This document shows positions 18,166-26,430 of a stretch of 64,000 nucleotides of DNA, piece after piece. The number at the start of each line of letters is the position of its first letter. The first letter of the stretch is position 1. A program made the translations under genes and the position numbers. The stretch is taken from the NCBI RefSeq assembly GCF_032999765.1, contig NZ_CP136051.1, forward strand, positions 1,526,417-1,590,416. Reading direction: 5' to 3'. Origin of the DNA: Imperialibacter roseus (GTDB lineage Bacteria > Bacteroidota > Bacteroidia > Cytophagales > Cyclobacteriaceae). The notes under the pieces were generated by a model. It made no database searches. It saw only the letters and a program-made list of their open reading frames with translations, and had not been told where the DNA came from.

Positions 18166-19863
18166 ATGCTTCCGAAACACGAGATTCCAGATCACCTCAA
18201 GGGCAGAATAGACGACATAATACAATTGGTATATGAGATAGCCAATGGTAATTTCGAATATCGGCTTCCTCGCTATGGATTCAATGATGAATTGGATGGC
18301 CTTGTCGGTGGGATCAACATGTTGGGTGAAGAGCTCAAGTCCTCCATGGTATCCAAAAATTACCTTGAAAGCATTTATAAGGGAGTAGTAGATGTCCTTT
18401 TCATCCTTGACATCGATTTTCGAATTGAGGAAGTGAATGAAATCACACTGGAAAAATTCAATTGTGAAGAAAGTGCTCTACTCAAACGGCCACTTGCCGA
18501 ACTGCTAAGCGAGAATGAACAGATACTCCTTGAAAGGGTGAGGGCGGAACTTGGCGAGAAAAACATTTGCCGGATCAATGAGTTGCACTTCTGCTTTAAT
18601 GGCGAACTGTCCAAGCCGCACTCAGCCACGTTTTCCTATCTCCTCAACAGTCAGAATCAGCCGTCCAATATCCTGCTAATTGCTAAAGACGTCTCTGTTT
18701 TTAAGGAAGCAAGGGAAAGGGCAGAGGCATCCAATGAGGCCAAAACACGGTTTTTGGCGAATATGAGTCATGAAATAAGGACGCCCCTTAGTGCCATTTT
18801 AGGGTTTATCGACCTAATGTTTGAAACTTCTCCTACAGAGGAGCAGCAAAATTTTCTACGGCTTATCAAGGCTTCCGGTGAAGACCTCTCAAAACTGATT
18901 AATAACATTCTGGATATTAATAAGATTGAGGCAGGCAAGCTTACGCTTGAACAAATAGAATTTCAGTTTGAGGAAATAATGAAATCAAACTTGAATCCTT
19001 ATCGCTACCTGGCCAGGGAAAAAGGGATCGATTTGTCTATCTCTATTGATCCCGCTATACCTAAAGTGCTTATTGGCGACCCTCAAAAGATAAACCAGAT
19101 AGTCCGAAACCTTGTAAGCAATGCGGTGAAGTTTACAGTTACCGGCAATATAAATGTGAATTTCACCAGCTTGCCAGCCAAGGCAGGTTATGCTGTTATT
19201 CAGGGAGATATTATCGATTCGGGGATCGGCATCCCCTCCAATAAGCTAAACGTTATTTTTGACAGCTTCACGCAGGCCGATGACTCCACTTCCCGTAACT
19301 ATGGAGGATCCGGTTTAGGGCTCACAATCTGCAGGTATTTGCTCAACTCCATGGATGGAGACATAAAAGTAGAAAGCCCACCGGTGAGTTTTGGGTTCGA
19401 AAAAGGCACCGCATTCACATTTACCATGGAGCTCAAGGCGGCAGACTCGCAGGTTGTGAAGCCAAGAGAGGAAGCGCAAACCTTGAAGCTGAAGTTCAGC
19501 CGGCAATACCACATACTTGTGGTTGACGATAACGATCTTAATCTGAAGCTTGCGAAACGGGTGCTGGAAAATCTGGGAGCCAAAGCGCTAGTGGCCGACA
19601 GCGGACAGAGTGCGTTGGAACTCATCAACATCCATGACTTTGATTTGGTTTTCATAGACATTCACATGCCGGAAATGGACGGCTACGAGCTGGCCGCAAA
19701 AATCAGGAAAATGCAGTATAATATGCCTCTTATAGCCCTTTCGGCAGATGCTTATGAGGAAGCTGTGCTAAAGTCGCTGCAGTCGGGTATGAATGCCCAT
19801 GTTAAAAAACCATTTACAAAGGAGGAGATTTTTGTCGCCTCGAAGGGGTTTTTAGAGCTTTAG
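18166..19863 (+). CDS. Soluble hybrid histidine kinase (HAMP-like/PAS/HisKA/HATPase/REC), copy 2
   Basis: A 565-residue paralogue of the preceding kinase with the same order of domains and no membrane segments. The N-terminal HAMP-like region ends GINMLGEELKSS (49-60). The PAS domain (about 65-178) is the most divergent part. HisKA has His202 in FLANMSHEIRTPLSA, the HATPase has DSGIGIP (351-357) and GGSGLGLTI (380-388), and the receiver has Asp454-Asp455, phospho-acceptor Asp498 in FIDIHMPEMDG and Lys548. All key residues are intact. It ends only 4 bp before the stop of the convergent frameshifted fusion gene. The differing PAS domains suggest the two kinases sense different inputs. Confidence 0.93.
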   Translation: MLPKHEIPDHLKGRIDDIIQLVYEIANGNFEYRLPRYGFNDELDGLVGGINMLGEELKSSMVSKNYLESIYKGVVDVLFILDIDFRIEEVNEITLEKFNCEESALLKRPLAELLSENEQILLERVRAELGEKNICRINELHFCFNGELSKPHSATFSYLLNSQNQPSNILLIAKDVSVFKEARERAEASNEAKTRFLANMSHEIRTPLSAILGFIDLMFETSPTEEQQNFLRLIKASGEDLSKLINNILDINKIEAGKLTLEQIEFQFEEIMKSNLNPYRYLAREKGIDLSISIDPAIPKVLIGDPQKINQIVRNLVSNAVKFTVTGNINVNFTSLPAKAGYAVIQGDIIDSGIGIPSNKLNVIFDSFTQADDSTSRNYGGSGLGLTICRYLLNSMDGDIKVESPPVSFGFEKGTAFTFTMELKAADSQVVKPREEAQTLKLKFSRQYHILVVDDNDLNLKLAKRVLENLGAKALVADSGQSALELINIHDFDLVFIDIHMPEMDGYELAAKIRKMQYNMPLIALSADAYEEAVLKSLQSGMNAHVKKPFTKEEIFVASKGFLEL

Positions 19864-19867
19864 TACC

Positions 19868-22299
19868 TTATTTTTTTTGAATGATCCCCATCATTTCGAT
19901 AGAGTAGTTGTCTTTGGCTTGAATAAAAGCAACTCTGGGATAAATGGTGGCCCCTAGTTTCTTTTTCTCAAAGGAAGAGGAGTAACCGAAGTTTATTTTC
20001 TTAAAGCCCAACGACTGCGCTCTCACAATTGTTTGATACAGCATTTGCCGATAGGTCTGATACTTCTGCACATAGTCATAGTCCATGCCAATGAATGCTG
20101 GTACGTAGGTTATATTATTGTTGTTGAAACAGAACATGACCGCAATGGGGTTGTCGGTTTCATTTTGTTCTTGTTTTTCTTTTTTAAGCCTCAGTATAAT
20201 AAACTCCCAGTTAGTATCTGCCGACATCTTTTCAAAAACGCTCTTGTTGAAAGGGAATGTATTGACATCTAAATTCTTGCTCCAGACGTTTTGGTACAAT
20301 GCCATGAACTGGCGAATCTCATCTTCGGCAAGGGTCTGTTTTACTTCAATGTCGAAGTAGTCTTCAAAGGGAGCCACGTCTTGCCTGAAATGCTTTCTGG
20401 ATTTGCTGGAAAGAGTTGAAATATATTCTTCTGTGTTTGCCCACGACAGGTCTTCCACAGTACATGATTCTGGGAGTGTAGTTTTGAAAAAACCTTTCTT
20501 CAACACATACTCTTCAATTTCGGTATCGCTTTCGTCGAAGTCCCTTAGCACAATGGAAGAAGGCTTGAGAAGTTCATCCAGTTCTTCTACTTTTTCGATA
20601 ATCAAGTCCATCGCATTTTGCCATCGGTCATCATTTTTATCAAGAAAGAGATGTTGGCCTTCAGTAAACAGCGACCCCATAATTAGTGCTGTTGACACCA
20701 TGAAGCCGGGCTCTGATTTCCTTTTTCTTCAAACTCCTTTGAAATTGAAGCTGGCGCCAGCATGTCTTCTTTCCAAAGAGCGAAAGTAAAAAAGGTAGCA
20801 GCTATCACTTTTTTATTTTCATCACGAACGAGAAGATAAAAGAACTGCCAGTTATTTTCCTTCTCTTCATTATCAGTAAAGGTTTTCTCAAGAAACTGAA
20901 GCCCCGCATGATTGAAAACACCCTCTCCTCCAAAGTACGTGTCCCAGATTTTAGCGTCAATCTCACCGGCAGAGCGGAAGGTTTCTAGTGTCAGTGTTTC
21001 TGTTTTGCTGGCAGCGACTTTATTTTCTTTTTCAATAAGAGGAAGGTCAAAAATCTTTCTTACACTATTCATCGAATAGCGCTCCTCCTCCAGGGCCTTG
21101 GGAAAGTTTTCATTCAACGCCGCCACCAACTGCTCGATGTCCTCACGCTGGTTATGTCTGGAGATTGTAAATCTGATCCCGGTTTTCTTCACTGGTACAG
21201 CCGGAAAAATACCCATGTTACCATAGAAGCCGGCATCATACATTTTGTTAACAAAATTGTAGCCCACTGCGGGTGCACCTGCTCCAATATAGAAAACCGG
21301 GCAGTCATTTCTATCTACCAGCGGTAAATCTGTTTGTGCCAGTAAATCATTGCAATAGTCTATTTTGTCACGCAATTCCGCTTGCATCTCAACAATCTCA
21401 GGGCTCAGGTGAATCTTAGCAGAGGCAATGGCTGCCGCTACAGATGCCGGTTCGAGCTGCGCAGAAAACGTAAGTGGCCCTCCAAAGTTTTTGACCTTAT
21501 TGAAGTAGGACTGATTGGAAGAAACCAGTATGCCACCGCTTGCGCCAAATGACTTGCTGAGTGTACTGAAAAGGAATACATTCTCGGGCAGTTCTTTGTA
21601 TTGGTTCAGCACATAACCGGTTCCGTTCTCGCCTACCCAGCTCATGCCATGCACATCGTCGAAGTATAGATATAGCTGGGGGTATTTAGCGCACAACGCT
21701 TTGAGTTGCTCAATGGGTGCGGTGTCGCCAAACATAGAGTACACACCATCAGCACAATACCATATTTTTTCCCGGCCAGGGCTTAGCGCTTTAATTTTTT
21801 CCTCAAGCATATTCATATTGTTATGCCTGATCATATCTACTGTCACTCCTCTGTTTTTTAGCAGGAGGGAGGCATTCTGTACACTCCAATGTACATAGTG
21901 ATCTAAAATAACCGCATCTTCATCACGCACAATCGATGGGATTACCCCCATATGGCCAAGCGTACTATTTTTCATAACCAGCACGGGAACTTTAAACATG
22001 AGATTTAACTTCTCTTCTAGTTCCTGGTACAGCGAATGGGAAACATAACTTTTGGATAGGGGGAACTGTGTGCCAAACTTTTGAATGGCATCAATAGCGG
22101 CATCTTTTAACCTTTGATCTTGCTCAAGCCCAAGGTATCCCGTGGTGCCGAAATGAAAAAGATCTTTCCCATTTATTCTAATAGTTCGGCCAGTGAAACG
22201 CTCGTCTTCAGTGTGCAGTTGTATGACTCCACGTGATTTTGCGTCCTCTGCTATGGTATTAAGTGTGTCAATTAAGTTATTATGTTTTACTTTTGCCAT
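19868..22299 (-). pseudogene. Fusion of PLP alpha-oxoamine synthase and GNAT acyltransferase, copy 2, one-base frameshift
   Basis: Homologous end to end with the fusion at 13645-16071. The first frame (start 22299, stop at 20683) encodes the intact oxoamine-synthase domain, with FDDVHGMSW at 213-221 and Schiff-base Lys249 in STLSKSFGASGG, and runs into the GNAT part. The rest continues in another frame from about 20712 to 19868. Total length is 3n+2. Adding one base near 20711-20714 restores a run aligning without gaps to the paralogue (EEKGNQ-EPGFMVSTALIMGSL against EEDRKYNPYLLTSQTLVMGSL). So one base is missing: a true mutation, a phase-variation event or a sequencing error. An ATG at 20701 could restart the GNAT half. 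It is divergent from a STAS-like gene, mirroring copy 1. Confidence 0.85.
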
Positions 22300-22317
22300 T
22301 TGGGTTAGTTAGATTGC

Positions 22318-22340
22318 CAGCTAAATTACACCAGCTAAAT
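22318..22340. promoter_or_regulatory. Tandem direct repeat in a divergent promoter region
   Basis: CCAGCTAAAT occurs at 22318-22327 and again at 22331-22340, 13 bp apart centre to centre. The repeat lies 19-41 bp before the start of fusion copy 2 (minus strand) and about 90 bp before the STAS-like gene (plus strand). Position and spacing suit a regulator-binding site; no regulator is identified. Confidence 0.35.
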
Positions 22341-22428
22341 GTAATATTTGCATTTTAATAAGAAGAGAGGTGCAGAAATTATGTATTTTTCCTCAAGAAT
22401 TTGACTATTAGTAGTTTGCGATTGATCA

Positions 22429-22800
22429 ATGGACAAGATAGAAAATGAGTTTGCTAGCTTTTTTCTGAAAGATGGGATCTTGCATTTTATCTACAAACCC
22501 AACACAGAGTTAGATGTCGATGCAGCCAAGAAGGTGGTTGAAGATAGGAAAACTATTCAGAAGGGCAAGTCATACCCCGTTTTGTGTGATATACGGGGGC
22601 TAAAAGATGTGGATAAGGTTGCCCGAGACTTTCTGGCGAAAGAGGGATCTTCTTTGGTGGACGCCGTGGCCCTGGTGGTTGACTCACCTGCGTACGAATT
22701 TATGGCTAATTTTTATCTGAAGGTGAGTAAGCCAGATGTGCCGACAAAAATGTTTAGCTCTATGGAGGAAGCGCTAGAATACATTAAAAAATTCAAGTAG
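22429..22800 (+). CDS. Small STAS-like protein (DUF7793-type), copy 2
   Basis: A 123-residue cytosolic protein, paralogue of the product at 13132-13512. Shared landmarks are SYPVLCDIRGLKDVDK near 46-61, ARDFLAKEG, VALVVDSPAYEF, FYLKVSKPDVPTKMFSS and a final alpha-helix (EEALEYIKKFK). No catalytic motif is visible. It is transcribed divergently from the frameshifted fusion copy 2 with a 129-bp gap, mirroring copy 1 and its own fusion gene. It ends at a strong bidirectional terminator. The function is unknown; an anti-anti-sigma-like or scaffold role is a guess. Confidence 0.75.
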   Translation: MDKIENEFASFFLKDGILHFIYKPNTELDVDAAKKVVEDRKTIQKGKSYPVLCDIRGLKDVDKVARDFLAKEGSSLVDAVALVVDSPAYEFMANFYLKVSKPDVPTKMFSSMEEALEYIKKFK

Positions 22801-22820
22801 TCTGATTCCAGTAAAAACAA

Positions 22821-22848
22821 AAAACCCATCTCGATAAAGATGGGTTTT
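22821..22848. terminator. Bidirectional intrinsic terminator
   Basis: AAAACCCATCT (22821-22831) and AGATGGGTTTT (22838-22848) form an 11-bp perfect stem with a 6-nt loop. It has A/T-rich arms on both sides and lies between the convergent STAS-like gene and sucC, so it can serve both. Confidence 0.85.
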
Positions 22849-22870
22849 AGTATTTGGAAGGCTTGTTTGC

Positions 22871-24082
22871 TTAAGCCAGTACTTCTTTCACCTTGAGTGC
22901 AGCATCTTTTAGCACAATAGCAGGGAATACTTTCAGCCCCGACTCTGCAATTATTTTCGCTCCTTCTTCAGCGTTTGTGCCTTGCAAGCGAACGATGATT
23001 GGCACTTTAATCTCTCCGATGTTTTTGTAGGCTTCTACCACGCCAGTGGCTACCCTGTCGCAACGCACGATACCACCGAAAATATTGATAAGAATAGCCT
23101 TCACGTTAGGGTCTTTCAGGATGATCCTGAAGCCAGCTTCAACCGTTTTGGCATTTGCCCCACCACCTACATCAAGGAAGTTGGCAGGTTCGCCGCCAGA
23201 AAGTTTGATGATGTCCATGGTAGCCATGGCCAGTCCGGCGCCGTTCACCATACAACCCACGTTGCCGTCGAGCTTCACATAGTTAAGGCCTGCAACGCCA
23301 GCCTCTACTTCCAAAGGATCTTCCTCGGAAATATCACGGAGCTCGGCAAGGTCTTTATGACGGAACAAGGCGTTGTCGTCAAGGTTAACCTTGGCATCAA
23401 CAGCCAGAATTTTGTTATCAGAAGTTTTCAACACAGGGTTGATCTCAAACATCGTTGAGTCGCTTCCAATGAATGCGTTATAAAGAGAATGGATGAACTT
23501 CACCATTTCTTTCAGTGCGTTACCCTCCAGCCCCAATTTGAAAGCCACCTTACGTGCCTGGAACGGCTGCAAGCCAACAGAAGGGTCGATCCACTCTTTG
23601 ATGATTTTCTCAGGAGTATGCGCAGCCACTTCTTCGATGTCCATGCCACCCTCAGTAGAGGCCATGATAACATTGCTGGCTTTTGCCCTGTCGAGCAAAA
23701 TACTCATATAATATTCCTTCGGCTCCGATTCGCCAGGATAGTAAACATCCTGAGCAATGAGCACTTTATTCACCTTTTTACCTTCAGGGCCAGTTTGGTG
23801 TGTTACCAGCGTACCTCCCAATATTTTTTCAGCCTTTGGCGCCACTTCATTCAGGCTCTTGGCAAGCACCACCCCATTGGAATCGGTTTCCCTTACTTTG
23901 CCCTTACCACGTCCGCCGGCATGGATTTGTGCTTTTACAACATACCAGCTTGTGCCTGTGTCTGCATTGAGGGTTCTTGCAGCTTCCAAAGCCCGTTCTG
24001 GCGTATCAGCAACGATACCTTCCTGGATGGTAACTCCGTAGCTTTTCAGAATTCCTTTGGCTTGATATTCGTGAATGTTCAT
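22871..24082 (-). CDS. sucC: Succinate-CoA ligase (ADP-forming) beta subunit
   Basis: A 403-residue ATP-grasp protein, beginning [17 protein letters not shown] as in the family, with [10 protein letters not shown] near 51-60 (nucleotide binding), [12 protein letters not shown] and FLDVGGGAN (phosphate and CoA/alpha-subunit contact) and [10 protein letters not shown] near the C-terminus. Together with the alpha subunit SucD it makes succinate and ATP (or GTP) from succinyl-CoA in the TCA cycle in the cytosol. sucD is not in this window, which is common in this phylum. A promoter fits at 24100-24130 and the shared terminator at 22821-22848 ends it. Confidence 0.97.
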   Translation of the reverse strand: MNIHEYQAKGILKSYGVTIQEGIVADTPERALEAARTLNADTGTSWYVVKAQIHAGGRGKGKVRETDSNGVVLAKSLNEVAPKAEKILGGTLVTHQTGPEGKKVNKVLIAQDVYYPGESEPKEYYMSILLDRAKASNVIMASTEGGMDIEEVAAHTPEKIIKEWIDPSVGLQPFQARKVAFKLGLEGNALKEMVKFIHSLYNAFIGSDSTMFEINPVLKTSDNKILAVDAKVNLDDNALFRHKDLAELRDISEEDPLEVEAGVAGLNYVKLDGNVGCMVNGAGLAMATMDIIKLSGGEPANFLDVGGGANAKTVEAGFRIILKDPNVKAILINIFGGIVRCDRVATGVVEAYKNIGEIKVPIIVRLQGTNAEEGAKIIAESGLKVFPAIVLKDAALKVKEVLA

Positions 24083-24099
24083 CCTCTAATTTTTTTGTG

Positions 24100-24130
24100 C
24101 GAATCTAAGCCATAGGGGGTGCAATTACAA
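24100..24130 (-). promoter_or_regulatory. Candidate sucC promoter (Bacteroidota type)
   Basis: Read on the minus strand: TTG (24130-24128), 20 nt, then TAGATTCG (24107-24100), one mismatch from TAnnTTTG. It lies 18 bp before the sucC ATG. Confidence 0.45.
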
Positions 24131-24170
24131 GCTAAAGTTTAATGGTGAAGAGATCGGTAGTTATAAAGCC

Positions 24171-24199
24171 TTGAAGGAAAGGCAATCTTTCTATATTTG
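24171..24199 (+). promoter_or_regulatory. Candidate lolD-operon promoter (Bacteroidota type)
   Basis: TTG at 24171-24173, 18 nt, then a perfect -7 element TATATTTG at 24192-24199, 19 bp before the ATPase ATG. It would drive the ATPase-EamA pair. Confidence 0.55.
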
Positions 24200-24218
24200 C
24201 AGGGCAACAATTTTTTAG

Positions 24219-24884
24219 ATGCTAAAAGCGACAGGAATAAAGAAAAAATACGGCAACCTTGAAGTATTGAAAGGCATAGACCTCGAAATAGCCAAAGGAG
24301 AAGTAGTTTCCATAGTGGGAGCAAGCGGTGCCGGTAAGAGCACTCTCTTGCATATACTAGGTAGTTTGGATACCCCCGACGAGGGCACGATTGAACTCTC
24401 CGGTAAAGATGTTTTTAAATTGGCATCGACACAGCTGGCGTCTTTTCGTAACAAAGAAATAGGCTTTGTCTTCCAGTTTCACAACCTGTTGCCAGAATTT
24501 ACTGCGCTGGAGAATGTGTGCATTCCTGGTTACATAGGCGGCAGAAATGATGATGATGTAGCCAAGCGGGCAAAGGAATTGTTGCAGCTTTTGGGGCTGG
24601 GAGCCAGGCTCGACCATAAGCCTTCAGCCCTTTCGGGAGGCGAGCAACAGAGGACGGCCATTGCCAGAGCACTGATCAACAGCCCCTCCATCGTTTTTGG
24701 TGATGAGCCAAGCGGTAACCTTGATTCAAAAAATGCCAATGAGCTTCATAACCTCTTCTTCAAAATCAGAGAAGAGTTGGGGCATACATTTGTCATCGTT
24801 ACCCACAACGAAGAATTTGCTGCTATGGCCGATCGTACATTGGAAATTCAGGACGGCATGGTGCTTACTGATGCGGAAAAATGA
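24219..24884 (+). CDS. lolD: LolD-like lipoprotein-export ABC ATPase
   Basis: A 221-residue ABC ATPase with Walker A GASGAGKST (about 38-46), Q-loop segment FVFQFHNLLPEFTALENV (the FH-LLPEFTA pattern is typical of LolD), signature LSGGEQQR, Walker B IVFGDEPSGNLD and switch VTHNEEF. LolD drives LolCE to release lipoproteins from the inner membrane. No LolC/E permease gene is adjacent, as usual in Bacteroidota, so membership in another MacB-type system is possible. Its stop overlaps the start of the EamA gene by four bases. Confidence 0.85.
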   Translation: MLKATGIKKKYGNLEVLKGIDLEIAKGEVVSIVGASGAGKSTLLHILGSLDTPDEGTIELSGKDVFKLASTQLASFRNKEIGFVFQFHNLLPEFTALENVCIPGYIGGRNDDDVAKRAKELLQLLGLGARLDHKPSALSGGEQQRTAIARALINSPSIVFGDEPSGNLDSKNANELHNLFFKIREELGHTFVIVTHNEEFAAMADRTLEIQDGMVLTDAEK

Positions 24885-25771
24885 GGAGATGGAGGAGCGT
24901 GCCGGCAGGGGTAAGGTATATGCTGCTCGCAACTGTGCTCTTCGCCATGATGAAGGTGTGCGTGAAAATGATTCCGCAAATTCCTTCCGTTGAAATCATC
25001 CTTTTCCGATCAGTTATTTCATTCATCATTTCATTTATTGGTATTAAGGCCGCTGGTATTTCGCCCTGGGGCACTAACAAGCCGATGCTGATTTTGCGTG
25101 GCGTTTGCGGCTCTCTGTCTTTAATTCTCTATTTTATTCTTATTCAGCAGATCCCTCTGGCCACTACTTACACGCTGCTCTATCTGGCCCCGGTGTTCAC
25201 TACTATTCTGGGAATCTATTTTGTAAAGGAAAAAGTATTTCCAATGCAGTGGGTGTTTTTTGCTCTGTCGATGCTGGGAGTAGTGATCGTAACAGGTTTT
25301 GATATCAGGGTGGAGCCTATCCATCTTCTCATTGGATTGCTTTCATCTATGAGTTCGGGTGTGGCGTATAATGTTATCCGTAAACTTAAAACCAGTGAGC
25401 ACCCGCTGGTAATTATCTTATATTTTCCATTGGTAACCATCCCTATAGCTGGTGTGTATTCTGTTTTTATCTGGGAGCAGCCGATTGGCTGGGAGTGGTT
25501 TTGGCTGATCATGGTGGGCATATTTACCCAGTTTGCGCAGTATTTTATGACGAAAGCTTACCAGCAGGAGGAACTTTCAATCATCTCAAGTCTCAGCTAT
25601 CTCGGCATTGTTTATGGGCTTGGGTTTGGCTTTCTTTTTGGCGAAACCTTTAATCTGTTGACCTACATAGGTATGGCTTGTGTTGTGATGGGGGTGGTCA
25701 GCAATATTTGGTGGAAGAAAAAAGGAGAGGAGTTGAGGCGGCGGAAATCGATGGTGAGGAGTAATCAGTAA
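24881..25771 (+). CDS. EamA/DMT-family permease
   Basis: A 296-residue inner-membrane protein with about ten hydrophobic helices in two EamA repeats (first about 10-145, second about 150-278). The motif TLLYLAPVFTTILG near 92-105 and its counterpart ISSLSYLGIVYGLGFG are typical of drug/metabolite exporters. The substrate is unknown. It is translationally coupled to the LolD-like ATPase (ATGA overlap at 24881-24884), though EamA carriers do not need an ATPase. The final codons (SNQ-stop) are formed by the AGTAATCAGT-type repeat that follows, so the repeat has probably rewritten the C-terminus. Confidence 0.9.
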   Translation: MRRWRSVPAGVRYMLLATVLFAMMKVCVKMIPQIPSVEIILFRSVISFIISFIGIKAAGISPWGTNKPMLILRGVCGSLSLILYFILIQQIPLATTYTLLYLAPVFTTILGIYFVKEKVFPMQWVFFALSMLGVVIVTGFDIRVEPIHLLIGLLSSMSSGVAYNVIRKLKTSEHPLVIILYFPLVTIPIAGVYSVFIWEQPIGWEWFWLIMVGIFTQFAQYFMTKAYQQEELSIISSLSYLGIVYGLGFGFLFGETFNLLTYIGMACVVMGVVSNIWWKKKGEELRRRKSMVRSNQ

Positions 25772-25855
25772 CTGGTAAATAGTAAGCAGTAATCGGCAGT
25801 CAGTAAGGAGTAATCAGTGATCCGTAGGTGGTAAATATTACGCAGTAATCTGCGA
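25757..25855. repeat. Degenerate AGTAATCAGT-type repeat tract, left of the four-helix-bundle gene
   Basis: A run of near-copies of (A/G)GTAATCAGT: GAGTAATCAGTAACTGGTAA, AGTAAGCAGTAATCGGCAGT, GGAGTAATCAGTGATCCG and GCAGTAATC. It starts inside the 3' end of the EamA gene. The same unit occurs inverted at 26384-26425 and as a compact palindrome at 29311-29373. Confidence 0.65.
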
Positions 25856-25979
25856 GAAGCTTGGGTTACTTATAGAAAAATGCTGGCATTGAAGACACAA
25901 TAGGGTAAATCATTGCTAGAATTAGCCAATTGCCGACATGTAGCTTTAGCATAGGTGATAATTTTTTAAATTTACCGAA

Positions 25980-26393
25980 ATGGAAAAGGGCAACAGATAC
26001 GTCAGGAGTTTTAGAGATTTGGACGTCTACAAAATGGCAAGCAACCTGACCAATTCAATTTTTGAAATAACCAAGCGGTTCCCGAAGGAAGAGATGTATT
26101 CCCTTACTGATCAAGTTAGAAGGTCGTCTCGTTCGGTCGGGGCACAGATAGCAGAAGCCTGGGGAAAGAGACGGTATGAAAAGCATTTCATTAGTAAACT
26201 TACAGATGCTGATGCCGAACAACTTGAAACCCAACACTGGATAGAAGTTGCTCTGAACTGCCAGTATATATCTGTGGTAGAGAGGAATGCTCTGATTGAA
26301 CAATGCAATTACATAGGAAAGATGATCTACTCCATGATAGCAAAATCAAAAATGTTTTGTAGTGGCGGTACGCAAAGCGAAACCGATCACTGA
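25980..26393 (+). CDS. Four-helix-bundle protein (23S rRNA intervening-sequence family)
   Basis: A 137-residue all-helical protein. The opening RSFRDLDVYKMASNLTNSIF, EMYSLTDQVRRSSRSVGAQI and AQIAEAWGKRRY match the S23/TIGR02436-type four-helix-bundle family, first seen in rRNA intervening sequences but mostly encoded in ordinary intergenic DNA. The molecular role is not known. It is flanked on the left by AGTAATCAGT-type repeats and on the right by their inverted form, and stands between the EamA gene and yebC, which looks like an inserted cassette. The right-hand repeat begins inside its last codons. Confidence 0.88.
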   Translation: MEKGNRYVRSFRDLDVYKMASNLTNSIFEITKRFPKEEMYSLTDQVRRSSRSVGAQIAEAWGKRRYEKHFISKLTDADAEQLETQHWIEVALNCQYISVVERNALIEQCNYIGKMIYSMIAKSKMFCSGGTQSETDH

Positions 26394-26425
26394 TTACCAT
26401 TCACTGAATACTAATTATCGATTAC
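26384..26425. repeat. Inverted AGTAATCAGT-type repeats, right of the four-helix-bundle gene
   Basis: GATCACTGATTACCATTCAC, then TGAATACTAATTATCGATTAC, carry the reverse complement of the unit seen at 25757-25855. The tract ends 6 bp before the yebC ATG, so it fills the whole gap between the two genes. Confidence 0.6.
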
Positions 26426-26430
26426 ACAAA

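Noticed and set aside
20683-20730. Programmed -1 ribosomal frameshift in fusion copy 2
   Set aside because: GAAGAAAAAGGA contains A-runs, but no X-XXY-YYZ heptamer is in the right frame and no downstream pseudoknot was evident; a missing base explains the alignment better.
24219-25771. LolD-like ATPase and EamA permease as one ABC transporter
   Set aside because: EamA proteins are secondary carriers with no ABC-permease coupling features; the overlap only shows co-transcription.
25757-25855. CRISPR-like tandem repeats
   Set aside because: The units are about 10 bp, irregularly spaced and degenerate, with no constant spacer length and no cas genes.
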